From: Tumebacillus algifaecis
GTDB taxonomy: Bacteria > Bacillota > Bacilli > Tumebacillales > Tumebacillaceae
Reading direction: 5' to 3'
Assembly (NCBI RefSeq): GCF_002243515.1
Contig: NZ_CP022657.1
Span: 3,457,501 to 3,521,500, forward strand
Length of the DNA: 64,000 nt
In this document: positions 18,244 to 27,551 of the stretch, piece after piece
Layout of the letters: every line of letters starts with the position of its first letter
Numbering within the stretch: position 1 is the first letter of the stretch
Notes under the pieces: generated by a model
What the model was told of the DNA's origin: nothing
Databases searched by the model: none
What the model saw: only the letters and a program-made list of their open reading frames with translations
Program-made: the position numbers and the translations under genes

Positions 18244-18358
18244 ATTCCCAATGCATTCTCATCTCCACAGACTGTTGCTCGCACAAATACGCTCGCTCCA
18301 TCTCGCTGTCATGATTCTCCAAGACCTGCCCCAAAGACACGTATAAACAACTAACCAT
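18218..18358 (-). CDS. Possible 46-residue protein downstream of the methyltransferase
   Basis: Minus-strand ORF starting MVSCLYVSLGQVLENHD and ending KRAQRLG, 11 bp after the methyltransferase stop. Composition looks protein-like (Glu/Gln-rich helix), but there is no clear Shine-Dalgarno site and the last codons lie in the terminator stem. Not recognised. Confidence 0.3.
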   Translation of the reverse strand: MVSCLYVSLGQVLENHDSEMERAYLCEQQSVEMRMHWESKRAQRLG

Positions 18359-18369
18359 GCGATGGCTTA

Positions 18370-19563
18370 CTAGTCGCCTCGCGTTTGCAGTTGAAAGATC
18401 GGCTCCAGCTTGTCCTTTAACACCACTTCCAAATACGGCTCGATCTGCAAAAACGACTTGAACGCCAGATAGCTCTCCGCAATCTTTCGAACATCCGCCT
18501 GTCGCTCTTGTTTGACAGCGCGAATTAGCAGATTCTTCGGAGTATGCTCAAGATCGATAAACTCCAGCAACTGCGTCTTATATCCGACCAGATCTAACAG
18601 CTGTGCCCGCACCGAATCGGTCGCCAGCGCAGCGAAACGCTCCTTGATGATCCCGTGCTGAAGCATGGTCTCCAGCGTTTTGTTCTCAAGCTGCGCGTTC
18701 AACTCATGTTGGCAACATGGCACAGACAAGATCACATCGGCTCCCCAGCGCACCGCTTTTTCCAACGCCGCATCGGTAGCCGTGTCACACGCATGCAGTG
18801 TCACAACCAGATCGACTTGATCAAGTTCGTCGTACTGATTGATATCCCCATGCAAAAACGTGAGGTGTTCATAGTTCAGCGCCACCGCCAACGCATTGCA
18901 ATGGGTGATCACATCCCGCTTTAAATCAAGGCCGATCACATTCAGCTCGAATCCTTGTTCTTCCTTCAGATAATGATACAGTGCAAACGTCAGATACGAT
19001 TTGCCACAGCCAAAATCGACAATGTTCAAGATGCGGTCTTTTTTCAAAAACGGCACCACATCGTCGATCATCTCCAAAAATCGGTTGATCTGCTTGAACT
19101 TGTCGTATTTTTTGGCCAGCACTTTGCCCTCTTTGTTCATTACGCCAAGCTCGATCAGAAACGGCACGGGCTTACCTTCTTCGAGCAAATATTTCTTTTT
19201 CCGATTGTGGGATAGCTCCACAGTCGCCTTCGTCGCCTTTTGCTTGAGGATTGTCGCACTGCCCTTTTTCGAAATCAACACTTGATGGTCCGCTTCTTTA
19301 CTATGCAAAAGCGCCTGACGAAAGACCGTTTGCATGAGCTCGACTAGTTTCTGTTGCGTCTGTGCTCCCGATCGATTCTCATTGGTAGTCTTTTTGGCAA
19401 AATGATAGGTGAATTGGTATTTCAGTTCATCTTTGATCAGCACCGGCTTGACCGTTACTTTATTGAACGCATCTGCATCTTTCTGCCTGACATTGCTCAA
19501 AGTCGCCTGTGTCAATTGAGCTTCGCCGATCAGTTTAGCTAGCAAGGATTCCAGCGTTTGCAT
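18370..19563 (-). CDS. Class I SAM-dependent methyltransferase (Methyltransf_32-like)
   Basis: 397 aa. The N-terminal 170 residues are a basic, helical region of unknown role. The Rossmann methyltransferase core begins at NIVDFGCGKSYLTFALYHYL (SAM motif I), followed by IGLDLKRDVI, FLHGDI and VTLHACDTATDAAL. SVPCCQHEL is a conserved family motif, also seen in GSTCD/METTL25-type proteins. The target is unknown; an RNA or protein substrate is possible. ATG at 19563 is preferred because AGAGGAGAA precedes it. Confidence 0.8.
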   Translation of the reverse strand: MQTLESLLAKLIGEAQLTQATLSNVRQKDADAFNKVTVKPVLIKDELKYQFTYHFAKKTTNENRSGAQTQQKLVELMQTVFRQALLHSKEADHQVLISKKGSATILKQKATKATVELSHNRKKKYLLEEGKPVPFLIELGVMNKEGKVLAKKYDKFKQINRFLEMIDDVVPFLKKDRILNIVDFGCGKSYLTFALYHYLKEEQGFELNVIGLDLKRDVITHCNALAVALNYEHLTFLHGDINQYDELDQVDLVVTLHACDTATDAALEKAVRWGADVILSVPCCQHELNAQLENKTLETMLQHGIIKERFAALATDSVRAQLLDLVGYKTQLLEFIDLEHTPKNLLIRAVKQERQADVRKIAESYLAFKSFLQIEPYLEVVLKDKLEPIFQLQTRGD

Positions 19564-19589
19564 CCAGATTCTCCTCTCGCGTCTGTGGG

Positions 19590-19625
19590 TAAAAAGAAGC
19601 ACATCCCCCTAACAGGAGGATGTGC
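19590..19625 (-). terminator. Intrinsic terminator of the helicase gene
   Basis: On the minus strand GCACATCC...GGATGTGC with CC/GG extension and a TTCTTTTT tail, 11 bp after the helicase stop codon. Confidence 0.8.
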
Positions 19626-19635
19626 AGGTGACATC

Positions 19636-21396
19636 TTAGAAATGCGTGCGTCGTCCGCCGCCGGTACCGCCGCGATTGCCATCGCGATTACCATCGCGTC
19701 TGCCTTCACGGTTGCCATAGCCGCCGCCTTCACGGTTGCCATAGCCACCGCCTTCACGGTTGCCATAGCCGCCGCCTTCACGGTTGCCATAGCCGCCGCC
19801 TTCACGGTTGCCGTAGCCGCCACTGCGCTTCTCACCGTATCCACCGCCGGTGCTGCTACCACCACCGTAGCCGCCGCCCGATGCACGACGATCTTTGTTG
19901 TAACCGCCGCCACCAGTGCCGCTCGATTTCTTGTAACCGCCACCGCTGCTGCGACGATCACCACCACGGTAGCCGCCGCCACCGCGACGATCACCATACC
20001 CACCGCCACTGCCGCCGTAGCCGCCGCCCGGTCGGCTTTGACGCTGATCTTTGAAGCGCTTGGAGAAGTCGATGACTTCGGACGCGCTCATGTCGATCGA
20101 AGACAATTCTTGATCGCCTGTCAGATCGTTGCCGATGATCTTCAGTGCGGCTGCCAGCACAGCCGTCGAGTTGTGCTGAGCCAGCAATTCGGACGCCAGT
20201 TCTTCATACTGCGAAGCGGTCTCGTCAATTTCGCCGAGCAATTTTTCCATGATGCGCGCCTGTTGACGCTCTTTTAATTCCATCAGCGTCGGCAGCAACG
20301 ATTTGTGAATGCGCTTGCCGATCGCCGATTCGATCATGCGCAGCAATTTGAACTCGCGCGGGGTGATCAAGGTCAGCGCCTTCCCTTCACGACCTGCACG
20401 ACCGGTACGTCCAATACGGTGCACGTACGAGTCAACGTCCTGCGGGATGTCATAGTTGAAGACGTGTGTAACCCCTTCAACGTCCAGACCACGCGCTGCG
20501 ACGTCAGTTGCGATCAGCAGGTCGATCGAGCTTTGACGGAACTGATGCATAACTTGATCACGTTCACGCTGAGTCATGTCCCCGTGCAGACCTGCTGCCA
20601 AGTAGCCACGGCTCTGCAGAACGCGCTGCAGTTCATCGACACCTTTTTTCGTGCGGCAGAAGATCACGCCGAGTTCCGGCGACTCAACATCGAGGAGACG
20701 GGTCAGCGCATCCACTTTGTTCTTTTCAGCCACTTCATAATAGATCTGAGCAATTTTCGGCGCAGTCACGCCTTGCGGTTGGATCTTAACAACCTTCGGG
20801 GAGTGCATGAAACGCTCAGCCAGACGGCGAATCGGGTCGGGCATCGTCGCCGAGAAGAGCAGAGTCTGGCGCTCGGTCGGGATTTCAGCGAGGATCGATT
20901 CGATGTCCTCCAAGAAGCCCATGTCGAGCATTTCATCCGCTTCGTCCAAGATGACGATCTGTACTTCACTCAAGTTGACCGTTTTGCGGCGAATGTGGTC
21001 GAGCAGACGCCCCGGCGTACCGATGATCATCTGCGGAGTGCGCTTCAACGCTTTGATTTGACGATCGATCGGTTGGCCACCGTAAACCGGAAGAACATTG
21101 ATGCGCGAATATTTACCAAGTCTCGAAGTCTCTTCCGAAACCTGAATCGCCAGTTCCCGCGTCGGAGCCATGACCAACACCTGAATTGCACGTTTATTCA
21201 TATCGATTCGCGAAATAGTCGGGATGACAAAGGCTGCGGTTTTACCCGTACCCGTCTGTGCTTGCCCGATTACGTCGTGCCCTTCGAGGGCGATCGGAAT
21301 TGTTTCCGTTTGGATGGGAGTCGCTTGCTCAAACCCCATCTCCTCCAGGGATTTCATGATGTCTTCCCGTATATTCAGCTCTTGAAATGTAGCCAT
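19636..21396 (-). CDS. cshA: DEAD-box RNA helicase, CshA-type, with Gly-rich tail
   Basis: 586 aa cytoplasmic RNA helicase linked in Bacillota to ribosome assembly and mRNA decay. In order: Q motif (FEQATPIQ), motif [13 protein letters not shown] in [13 protein letters not shown], and [10 protein letters not shown] in the second RecA domain. The tail after residue about 445 is disordered and Gly/Tyr/Arg-rich ([19 protein letters not shown], then five GYGNREGG units), an RNA-binding RGG-like extension longer than in most CshA proteins. TAGGAGGAAAAT precedes the ATG. Not cotranscribed with neighbours. Confidence 0.92.
   Translation of the reverse strand: MATFQELNIREDIMKSLEEMGFEQATPIQTETIPIALEGHDVIGQAQTGTGKTAAFVIPTISRIDMNKRAIQVLVMAPTRELAIQVSEETSRLGKYSRINVLPVYGGQPIDRQIKALKRTPQMIIGTPGRLLDHIRRKTVNLSEVQIVILDEADEMLDMGFLEDIESILAEIPTERQTLLFSATMPDPIRRLAERFMHSPKVVKIQPQGVTAPKIAQIYYEVAEKNKVDALTRLLDVESPELGVIFCRTKKGVDELQRVLQSRGYLAAGLHGDMTQRERDQVMHQFRQSSIDLLIATDVAARGLDVEGVTHVFNYDIPQDVDSYVHRIGRTGRAGREGKALTLITPREFKLLRMIESAIGKRIHKSLLPTLMELKERQQARIMEKLLGEIDETASQYEELASELLAQHNSTAVLAAALKIIGNDLTGDQELSSIDMSASEVIDFSKRFKDQRQSRPGGGYGGSGGGYGDRRGGGGYRGGDRRSSGGGYKKSSGTGGGGYNKDRRASGGGYGGGSSTGGGYGEKRSGGYGNREGGGYGNREGGGYGNREGGGYGNREGGGYGNREGRRDGNRDGNRGGTGGGRRTHF
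19702..19821. repeat. Five 24-bp tandem repeats encoding GYGNREGG
   Basis: Unit CCTTCACGGTTGCC recurs at 19703, 19727, 19751, 19775 and 19799 (period 24), inside the helicase C-terminal tail. Nearly identical units suggest recent slippage and make copy number likely to vary among strains. Confidence 0.85.
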
Positions 21397-21455
21397 TCAT
21401 TTTCCTCCTATTTGTCAAAAACCTCACTGGTTAAAGTATGCCCAATTTCCGCGCA

Positions 21456-21486
21456 GAAAAAAAAGAGCAATTTCTTGGAGCTCTTC
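21456..21486 (-). terminator. Intrinsic terminator
   Basis: Minus-strand AAGAGC and GCTCTT arms followed by a run of T (TTTTTTTT), downstream of the gene ending at 21536. Confidence 0.7.
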
Positions 21487-21535
21487 ACAAGTCTCCATGT
21501 GCTCACCCAAAAAACTATTATACAGCAAATCCTTC

Positions 21536-21976
21536 TTACGTGCGAACTTTTTTCCAATCTCCCTTGACAACTTCGTGAAAATCTAGCGTTTCATCCCCCC
21601 ATAGCCCTTGGTTCAACACAAAACGCACCTTCGTATCCTCGCCAAATCCCATTTTGCGAAAGGCTGCTTCGGCCTCTTTCACTGCCGCTTTCATCTCATC
21701 CAGCTCCAAGTTCCCCAGATCGGCCACTTCCAATTTATTTTCAGCGAAAAAGCACACGACCGAAATTCCCTCCTCATCCAGTTCGGCCACGGCGAGATCG
21801 TGGAGCAATTCTATGGTAAACGCATACAGCTCACCTTCTGGAGTCAACAGCACACGGCATTTGCCCGGATGCTCCGTCTGTTTGGCGAGCTCTTCTACAT
21901 CGCTTCGATCAGGACTGATATAGACCTCATAGTAGCGCTTGTCATATTTACCGAGAAATCCGGTATGAAACGGCAT
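21536..21976 (-). CDS. Conserved hypothetical protein
   Basis: 146 aa, soluble, acidic, no signal peptide or named motif. It begins MPFHTGFLGKYDKRYYEVY and has a mixed alpha/beta pattern. ATG at 21976 has GGAGGAA at good spacing; the frame continues upstream only to a TTG that overlaps this site. Single gene between the helicase and the coat genes. I do not recognise the family. Confidence 0.65.
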   Translation of the reverse strand: MPFHTGFLGKYDKRYYEVYISPDRSDVEELAKQTEHPGKCRVLLTPEGELYAFTIELLHDLAVAELDEEGISVVCFFAENKLEVADLGNLELDEMKAAVKEAEAAFRKMGFGEDTKVRFVLNQGLWGDETLDFHEVVKGDWKKVRT

Positions 21977-22072
21977 TGGGTATTCCTCCAATTCGCGAGT
22001 CTCTGTCCATTATATACAACTCATCGCGAAGAAAAAAGAAGCCATACTCTCTTGTAAAGGAGTGTGAAACTC

Positions 22073-22333
22073 ATGCAACAACAGTCACAACAAATGAAAC
22101 AGCAGATCAAACATCAGTATGCCGGCCAATACAGCCAGCTTTCGACCAAGGACTTCAACTATATCAAAGACCATCTGTCCTGGGAACTGCTCGCTGCAAA
22201 AAAATGTGCACATTATGCCCAAGAAAGCCAAGACCCACAACTTGCCACTCTGATCAACCAGATCGGCCTGATGCACCAGCGCCATTACAACACGCTGTTG
22301 CAATACGTCAATCCGCAAAGCGTACAAGACTAG
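22073..22333 (+). CDS. Coat F-domain spore coat protein (small)
   Basis: 86 aa. After a Gln/Met-rich head, DFNYIKDHLSWELLAAKKCAHYA and INQIGLMHQRHYNTLLQYV match the ferritin-like helical Coat F domain of CotF-type spore coat proteins. ATG at 22073 is chosen because AAAGGAG lies nine bases upstream. It forms a pair with the next gene (20 bp gap), as CotF-type genes often do. Probably expressed in the mother cell; no sporulation promoter was identified. Confidence 0.78.
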   Translation: MQQQSQQMKQQIKHQYAGQYSQLSTKDFNYIKDHLSWELLAAKKCAHYAQESQDPQLATLINQIGLMHQRHYNTLLQYVNPQSVQD

Positions 22334-22353
22334 CACGTGACAGGGGGATCTAC

Positions 22354-22707
22354 ATGCAACACATACCGACCAATACGCAGGAACATATCATGATGGTACA
22401 GCAAACGGGCAACCTACCTCAAGTAAAAGATCCACAGATGAACGACCGCGACCGCCTCAACGATCTGCTCGCCACCGAGAAGTATTTGTCGATGGGTTAC
22501 AATGTGGCACTAAACGAATTTTCACACCGGGAACTATATGATACGGTCAAAATGATCCTAAGCGATACGCACGATGCCCACCGCGTCACGTTCGAGCAGA
22601 TGTTTAACCTCGGTTGGTACAAACTGCCGCAACAACCGCTCGATACGGTGGCGCTGGCCTACAATCAATTTTCAAATTATCAGGGTCAATTCCCTTATCA
22701 ACAGTGA
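22354..22707 (+). CDS. Coat F-domain spore coat protein
   Basis: 117 aa. DRLNDLLATEKYLSMGYNVALNE and MILSDTHDAHRVTFEQMFNLGWYKL are the two helices of a Coat F domain; the C-terminus is Gln/Tyr-rich. AGGGGGA precedes the ATG at 22354. Cotranscribed with the small Coat F protein upstream. Confidence 0.8.
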   Translation: MQHIPTNTQEHIMMVQQTGNLPQVKDPQMNDRDRLNDLLATEKYLSMGYNVALNEFSHRELYDTVKMILSDTHDAHRVTFEQMFNLGWYKLPQQPLDTVALAYNQFSNYQGQFPYQQ

Positions 22708-22716
22708 CAACACAAA

Positions 22717-22746
22717 AGCACACCCGTCCTTTCGGCGGGTGTGTGC
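22717..22746 (+). terminator. Hairpin after the coat genes
   Basis: GCACACCCG and CGGGTGTGTGC arms. There is no T tract, so termination is likely but not certain. Confidence 0.5.
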
Positions 22747-22845
22747 AACACATTGGCTTGAAAATGTTTGGGCCAAAGTTTCGCTTGAATCCGATAGCTT
22801 CCTATTATATAGTCTATGAACTGCATTTAACTTACTAGATTGAGT

Positions 22846-23589
22846 CTAATCCAAAACTGAGTTCAAAACCTCGTAGAGCAACTGCGGATCGTTGGTGATG
22901 ATCGCATCTACGCCCGCTTCCGCACAAAGTCGCATCTGCTCCTCATCGTTCACCGTCCAAACGTTCACTTGCACTCCCGCCGCCTTAGCCTCTCTCAGCA
23001 AATCCGCTTTCACCGTCCCGTAGAATGGATGCAACGCAGACGCCCCAAGCCGTTTTGCATAGGTGACCGCATCCACCAGCACGCAGTCATACAACAGTCC
23101 AGTTTTCAAATCGGGTGCCAGACGGTGCAGCGTTTGCATCGACTTGTGATGAAAAGAGGAGATCAGCACGTTTTGCTCAACACCGTAGTTGCGGATCAGT
23201 TCGATCACCTTTTCTTCCAGCCCCGGCATCTCGTGATACGAGTTCTTCAACTCCACATTCAGATACAGATCACCGTAGGTCTGTAGCACCTGCTCCAGCG
23301 TAGGAATACGTTGGCCTTGAAAATCCTGACCATACCATACTCCGGCGTCAAGGCGTGCAAGTTCATCGCTGGTGTGCTCGATTACATAGCCCTTCGCTCC
23401 GGTCGTTCGCACGAGCGCCTCATCATGGATGATCACCGGAACGCCGTCTTTGCTGAGCTGTACGTCAAACTCAAAACCGTCTGCCCCGATTTCCTTCGCG
23501 ATGCGAAAGGCAGCCATCGTATTTTCCGGCGCATACCCCGATGCGCCCCGATGCGCGAGATTTAACACCTTGTGCTTTCGTTTCCGCAT
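22846..23589 (-). CDS. Glycerophosphodiester phosphodiesterase
   Basis: 247 aa TIM-barrel enzyme that hydrolyses glycerophosphodiesters to glycerol-3-phosphate and an alcohol. HRGASGYAPENT near residue 14 and EFDVQLSKDGVPVIIHDE carry the catalytic His, Glu and Asp and the Ca/Mg ligands; the C-terminal VNVWTVNDEEQM is typical. No signal peptide, so cytoplasmic. ATG at 23589 has AGGAGAGG before it; an upstream GTG in frame is disfavoured. Confidence 0.9.
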   Translation of the reverse strand: MRKRKHKVLNLAHRGASGYAPENTMAAFRIAKEIGADGFEFDVQLSKDGVPVIIHDEALVRTTGAKGYVIEHTSDELARLDAGVWYGQDFQGQRIPTLEQVLQTYGDLYLNVELKNSYHEMPGLEEKVIELIRNYGVEQNVLISSFHHKSMQTLHRLAPDLKTGLLYDCVLVDAVTYAKRLGASALHPFYGTVKADLLREAKAAGVQVNVWTVNDEEQMRLCAEAGVDAIITNDPQLLYEVLNSVLD

Positions 23590-23753
23590 ATTAGCCACCT
23601 CTCCTTCCTGCACTCTTCTTAATTATCCCAAATGTTACCCAATCTGCAAATTTAACTTTCCGTAAACGGATTGCAGGTGTATAATGTTGGCGAAGCAAAT
23701 AATACACGAAAGAGTGACGAAAGTGGACTTGTTCCCTTTCGCGAGGTGAGCAC

Positions 23754-24719
23754 ATGTCTTTTCTGATCACCCGGAAAAACGGAATTCCCCTTTACATCCA
23801 AGTGAAGGATGCCGTTCTTGCCGAGATCAAGCGTGGAGAGTGGAAAGCTGGCGACAAGCTGCCAACGGAGCGTGTGTTGTCCGAGAAACTGCAAGTCAGC
23901 CGCAATACGGTATCGCAGGCTTACCAGGAACTTGAAGCGGAAGGCATTTTGTCATCCGTACAAGGGCGTGGTACTTTCGTATGCGACCGTGACGATGCTG
24001 TCCGCTTGGAAAACCGTAAGGATCTGCTGCTGAAAATCATCGACATTGCGATGGAAGAAAGTTTGCAGCTCGGGTTTTCGCTGGAAGAGTTCGTGGAGTT
24101 GACCGGTCTTCGGGCGAAGGAAAAGATAGACTTTTTACGTCAGGTGCGGGTTGCCTTCATCGAATGCAATCGCGAACAGGTCGAATATTTTGCCAAACGC
24201 CTCCAATGCGAATCTGGGGTATCGATCACGCCGATCGTTTTAGACGAACTCCGGCAAGATGTTGAGCGCTACGAACAGGCAGTTGCAACGTCCGACCTTG
24301 TCATCACCACATTCTTTCACTATGATGAAGTTAAAGAGCTTTTAGGAATGCGAAAGAACGTACTCGCGATCGCGCTCGATCCGCAGATCGAAACGATCGT
24401 TCGCATCGCCCGCATCTCGCATGGGAGAAAAATCGGTCTGGTGTGTAAATCGGACAATTTTGCGGGCAAAGTATTACTGGCGCTCAAAAACGCGGGCTTG
24501 GACACTGTGGACATCGAAGTATGCGCCGGAATGTCCTCGCAAGAGCCGGTGGCAGAGATCGTTTCACGGCTCGATGTCGTGATCTGTTCCCCTGGACGGC
24601 GCCGCGAAGTGGAGCTCCATGCTCACAGGCGCCAGGAGATCATTGAGTTTATTTACAAGCCGGATGTAGCATCGATCAATTTGTTGCGCGCCGCTTTGAT
24701 AGATCTTCGACGCCAATAG
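23754..24719 (+). CDS. GntR-family transcriptional regulator
   Basis: 321 aa. An N-terminal winged helix at about residues 10-75 (PLYIQVKDAVLAEI..TERVLSEKLQVSRNTVSQAYQ..GRGTFV) and a long C-terminal part that resembles a periplasmic-binding-protein fold (KIGLVCKSDNFAGKVLLAL) instead of the usual UTRA or FCD domain. GAGGTGAGC precedes the ATG. It lies 85 bp upstream of the second korAB pair on the same strand, so it may control that pair or be cotranscribed with it. A TATAAT box lies at 23680-23685. Confidence 0.82.
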   Translation: MSFLITRKNGIPLYIQVKDAVLAEIKRGEWKAGDKLPTERVLSEKLQVSRNTVSQAYQELEAEGILSSVQGRGTFVCDRDDAVRLENRKDLLLKIIDIAMEESLQLGFSLEEFVELTGLRAKEKIDFLRQVRVAFIECNREQVEYFAKRLQCESGVSITPIVLDELRQDVERYEQAVATSDLVITTFFHYDEVKELLGMRKNVLAIALDPQIETIVRIARISHGRKIGLVCKSDNFAGKVLLALKNAGLDTVDIEVCAGMSSQEPVAEIVSRLDVVICSPGRRREVELHAHRRQEIIEFIYKPDVASINLLRAALIDLRRQ

Positions 24720-24804
24720 CACTACGACGACAGCGCATTCGAGTCTGTAGCATCAATCACTGGAGAATCAAACACTTTCGAATCAACGAGGAGTGGGACA
24801 ACGA

Positions 24805-26535
24805 ATGTTAGATCAGCTTTCTTGGAAAGTTGGGGGCCAGCAAGGTGAAGGTATCGAATCCACCGGTGCAGTATTGGCAACCGCATTGAACCGTCACGGT
24901 TATTTCATCTATGGGTATCGCCATTTCTCGTCTCGTATCAAAGGCGGCCACACGAACTACAAGATCCGCATTGCGACCAAGCAACGCTTGGCAAATGCAG
25001 ACTATCTGGACATCTTGATCGCATTTGACCAAGAAACGATCGACTTTAACGCGCATGAACTGCGCGACGGCGGCGTTCTGATCGCCGATGCGAAGTTCAA
25101 CCCGGTTGCACCGGAAGGAAAGAACATCCGCTTCTTCGCCGCGCCGCTGACGCAAATCGCAGAAGACAACGGTTCCGCGATCATGCGTACGATGGTTACT
25201 GTCGGCGCTTCTGCAGCTGTGCTCGGGATCAACCCGGACACCTTCCTGTCCGTCATTCAAGACCGCTTCCTGCGTAAAGGTGAAAACGTTGTCAAAGCAA
25301 ACATGGACGCTCTGCAAGCGGGCATGAAATACATCAACGACCAAGGGATCGACCTGTCCGACCTGCAACTCGCAGCGGGCGACGGCAAGGAACGCCTGTT
25401 CCTGACCGGTAACGATGCGTGCGGCTTCGGCTCTTTGGCAGCAGGCGTGCGCCTGATGCCGGCCTACCCAATCACCCCTGCGTCCGATATCATGGAATAC
25501 TTAATCAAAAAACTGCCGGACGTCGGCGGCCACGTTCTGCAAACGGAAGACGAGATCGCAGCGCTGACCATGTGCATCGGATCCTCCTTCGGCGGCTCCC
25601 GCGTCTGCACATCGACATCCGGCCCTGGTCTGTCCCTGATGATGGAAGCGATCGGTCTGTCCGGCATCACCGAAACTCCGCTCGTCATCTTTGACACCCA
25701 GCGTGGCGGCCCGTCCACCGGGATGCCGACCAAGCATGAGCAATCTGACATGTACGCTGCGCTGTGGGGCACCCACGGTGAGATTCCGAAGATCGTTCTT
25801 TCCCCGTCCAACGCGGAAGAGTGCTTCTACATGACAGCTGATGCGTTTAACTACGCTGATAAATACCAAGTTCCGACGATCGTCCTGACCGACTTGGCAC
25901 TGTCTTTGGCAGACCAAACGGTCGAGCCGTTCGATCACAGCAAGATCACGATCGACCGCGGTCGTCTGGCAACTGCTGAAGAACTGGCAGCCACTCCGGA
26001 AGGCGAACTGTTCAAACGCTACCAGTTTGCTGAAGACGGCATCTCGCCGCGCGTCTTCCCAGGTAGCAAAGGCGGTATCCACCACGTAACCGGTGTTGAG
26101 CATAACGAAGTGGGCCGTCCGATCGAGGACGCAGGCATCCGTACGAAAATGATGGATAAGCGTCTTGGCAAACTGGCAGGTCTGGAACTGCCGAATTCCT
26201 TCTCCTTTGACGGCGACGACGATTACGAACTGTTGCTGATCGGCGTCGGTTCCACCGCTGGCCTGATCGCAGAAGCGATGGAACGCCTGCATGCAGAAGG
26301 TCAAAAAGTCGCGCACTTGCATATTAAAGCACTGAGCCCGTTCCCGATCGCATCCGTTCAATCGTATGTTGAACGCGCGAAGAAAATTCTCGTAATCGAG
26401 AACAACGCGACTGGCCAGTTGGCAAACATCATGCGTTTCAACGGCATCAAAGGCGACTTCAATTCCCAAGTCAAATATGATGGCAACCCGTTCGTTCCGT
26501 CTGAAATCTATAACTACATTAAGGAGATGAACTAA
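24805..26535 (+). CDS. korA: 2-oxoacid:ferredoxin oxidoreductase, alpha subunit (copy 2)
   Basis: 576 aa gamma-alpha fusion like the copy at 1812-3578. It begins LSWKVGGQQGEGIESTG, with VRLMPAYPITPASDIMEYL opening the alpha domain and SGPGLSLMMEAIGLSG later. ATG at 24805 aligns with the other copy and has GAGGAGTGG upstream; GTG at 24793 is possible. Ends three bases before korB. The paralogues differ throughout, so this is an old duplication or separate acquisition, perhaps with a different oxoacid preference. Confidence 0.92.
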   Translation: MLDQLSWKVGGQQGEGIESTGAVLATALNRHGYFIYGYRHFSSRIKGGHTNYKIRIATKQRLANADYLDILIAFDQETIDFNAHELRDGGVLIADAKFNPVAPEGKNIRFFAAPLTQIAEDNGSAIMRTMVTVGASAAVLGINPDTFLSVIQDRFLRKGENVVKANMDALQAGMKYINDQGIDLSDLQLAAGDGKERLFLTGNDACGFGSLAAGVRLMPAYPITPASDIMEYLIKKLPDVGGHVLQTEDEIAALTMCIGSSFGGSRVCTSTSGPGLSLMMEAIGLSGITETPLVIFDTQRGGPSTGMPTKHEQSDMYAALWGTHGEIPKIVLSPSNAEECFYMTADAFNYADKYQVPTIVLTDLALSLADQTVEPFDHSKITIDRGRLATAEELAATPEGELFKRYQFAEDGISPRVFPGSKGGIHHVTGVEHNEVGRPIEDAGIRTKMMDKRLGKLAGLELPNSFSFDGDDDYELLLIGVGSTAGLIAEAMERLHAEGQKVAHLHIKALSPFPIASVQSYVERAKKILVIENNATGQLANIMRFNGIKGDFNSQVKYDGNPFVPSEIYNYIKEMN

Positions 26536-26537
26536 CA

Positions 26538-27407
26538 GTGGCAACAGTAAAAGATTTCCGTAACAACGTCCGTCCGAACTGGTGCCCTGGCTGCGGCGAC
26601 TTCTCCGTTCAAGCTGCGATCCAGCGTGCACTGGCGGAACTTGGTAAAGAGCCGGAAGAGTGTGCAGTCATCTCCGGGATCGGCTGCTCGGGTCGTATCT
26701 CTGGTTATATCAATTCCTACGGTTTCCACACCATTCATGGCCGTTCCCTTCCGGTGGCTCAAGGTGTAAAACTGGCAAACCGCGACCTGACCGTTATCGC
26801 GTCTGGTGGCGACGGCGATGGATTTGGTATCGGCCTCAACCACTTCATGCATGCGGCACGCCGTAACATGGACATCACCTACATCACCATGGACAACCAA
26901 ATCTACGGTTTGACCAAAGGCCAAACTTCTCCGACGTCCGCGCATGGCTTCAAAAACCCGAAGTCCACTCCGCACGGTAACATCGAGAACTCGCTGATCC
27001 CGACCCAAGTGGCACTGGCAGCGGGCGCAGGTTTTGTTGCACAATCCTTCTCCTCGGACATCAAACAAATGACCGAGATCGTCAAAGCTGCGATCGCACA
27101 CAAAGGTTTCTCCTTGGTCAACGTGTACTCGCCGTGCGTCACCTACAACAAGGTGAACACCTATGACTGGTACAAAGAACACCTCGTCAACCTCGATGAC
27201 ATCGAAGGTTACGACCCGACCAACCGCATCCAAGCGATGACCACCATCCTTGAAAACCGCGGTCTGGTCAAAGGGATCATCTACCGCAATGACGAGATCA
27301 AAGCGTACGAAGATCTGATCCCGGGCTACCGTGAACAAGCGATCGTACACCAAGACATCGAGATTTCTGCAGAAGACTTCCTCAAAGCGATGAAGGAATT
27401 TGCATAA
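26538..27407 (+). CDS. korB: 2-oxoacid:ferredoxin oxidoreductase, beta subunit (copy 2)
   Basis: 289 aa TPP and 4Fe-4S subunit. WCPGCGDF (C16, C19), GIGCSGR, GGDGDGFGIG and YSPCVTYNKVNTYDWY are all present. GTG start with AAGGAGATG overlapping the end of korA. Closely similar to the copy at 949-1812 but with a shifted insertion around GFKNPKSTPHGN. Confidence 0.92.
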   Translation: MATVKDFRNNVRPNWCPGCGDFSVQAAIQRALAELGKEPEECAVISGIGCSGRISGYINSYGFHTIHGRSLPVAQGVKLANRDLTVIASGGDGDGFGIGLNHFMHAARRNMDITYITMDNQIYGLTKGQTSPTSAHGFKNPKSTPHGNIENSLIPTQVALAAGAGFVAQSFSSDIKQMTEIVKAAIAHKGFSLVNVYSPCVTYNKVNTYDWYKEHLVNLDDIEGYDPTNRIQAMTTILENRGLVKGIIYRNDEIKAYEDLIPGYREQAIVHQDIEISAEDFLKAMKEFA

Positions 27408-27428
27408 ACATCCTTACAATTTGTGAAC

Positions 27429-27458
27429 AAAAGGCGACCATACTGGTCGCCTTTTTTA
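27429..27458 (+). terminator. Intrinsic terminator of the second korAB operon
   Basis: AAAGGCGACCA and TGGTCGCCTTT around a three-base loop, followed by TTTTTATT. Confidence 0.88.
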
Positions 27459-27551
27459 TTTCCCTTTAAATCCCATCGGTGTTTTACACATTCTTTCCAC
27501 AATTAACGATTATCATGGGGTAGACATGATCGGATTTACAAGTGGACAAGA

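Noticed and set aside
19539-21567. Ala/Val-rich and Thr/Ala-rich ORFs over the helicase
   Set aside because: Out-of-frame readings of the Gly-rich repeat and of the DEAD-box core.
25501-27353. Long minus-strand ORFs opposite the second korAB
   Set aside because: Same antisense effect of GC-biased codon use; the plus-strand genes carry all cofactor motifs.
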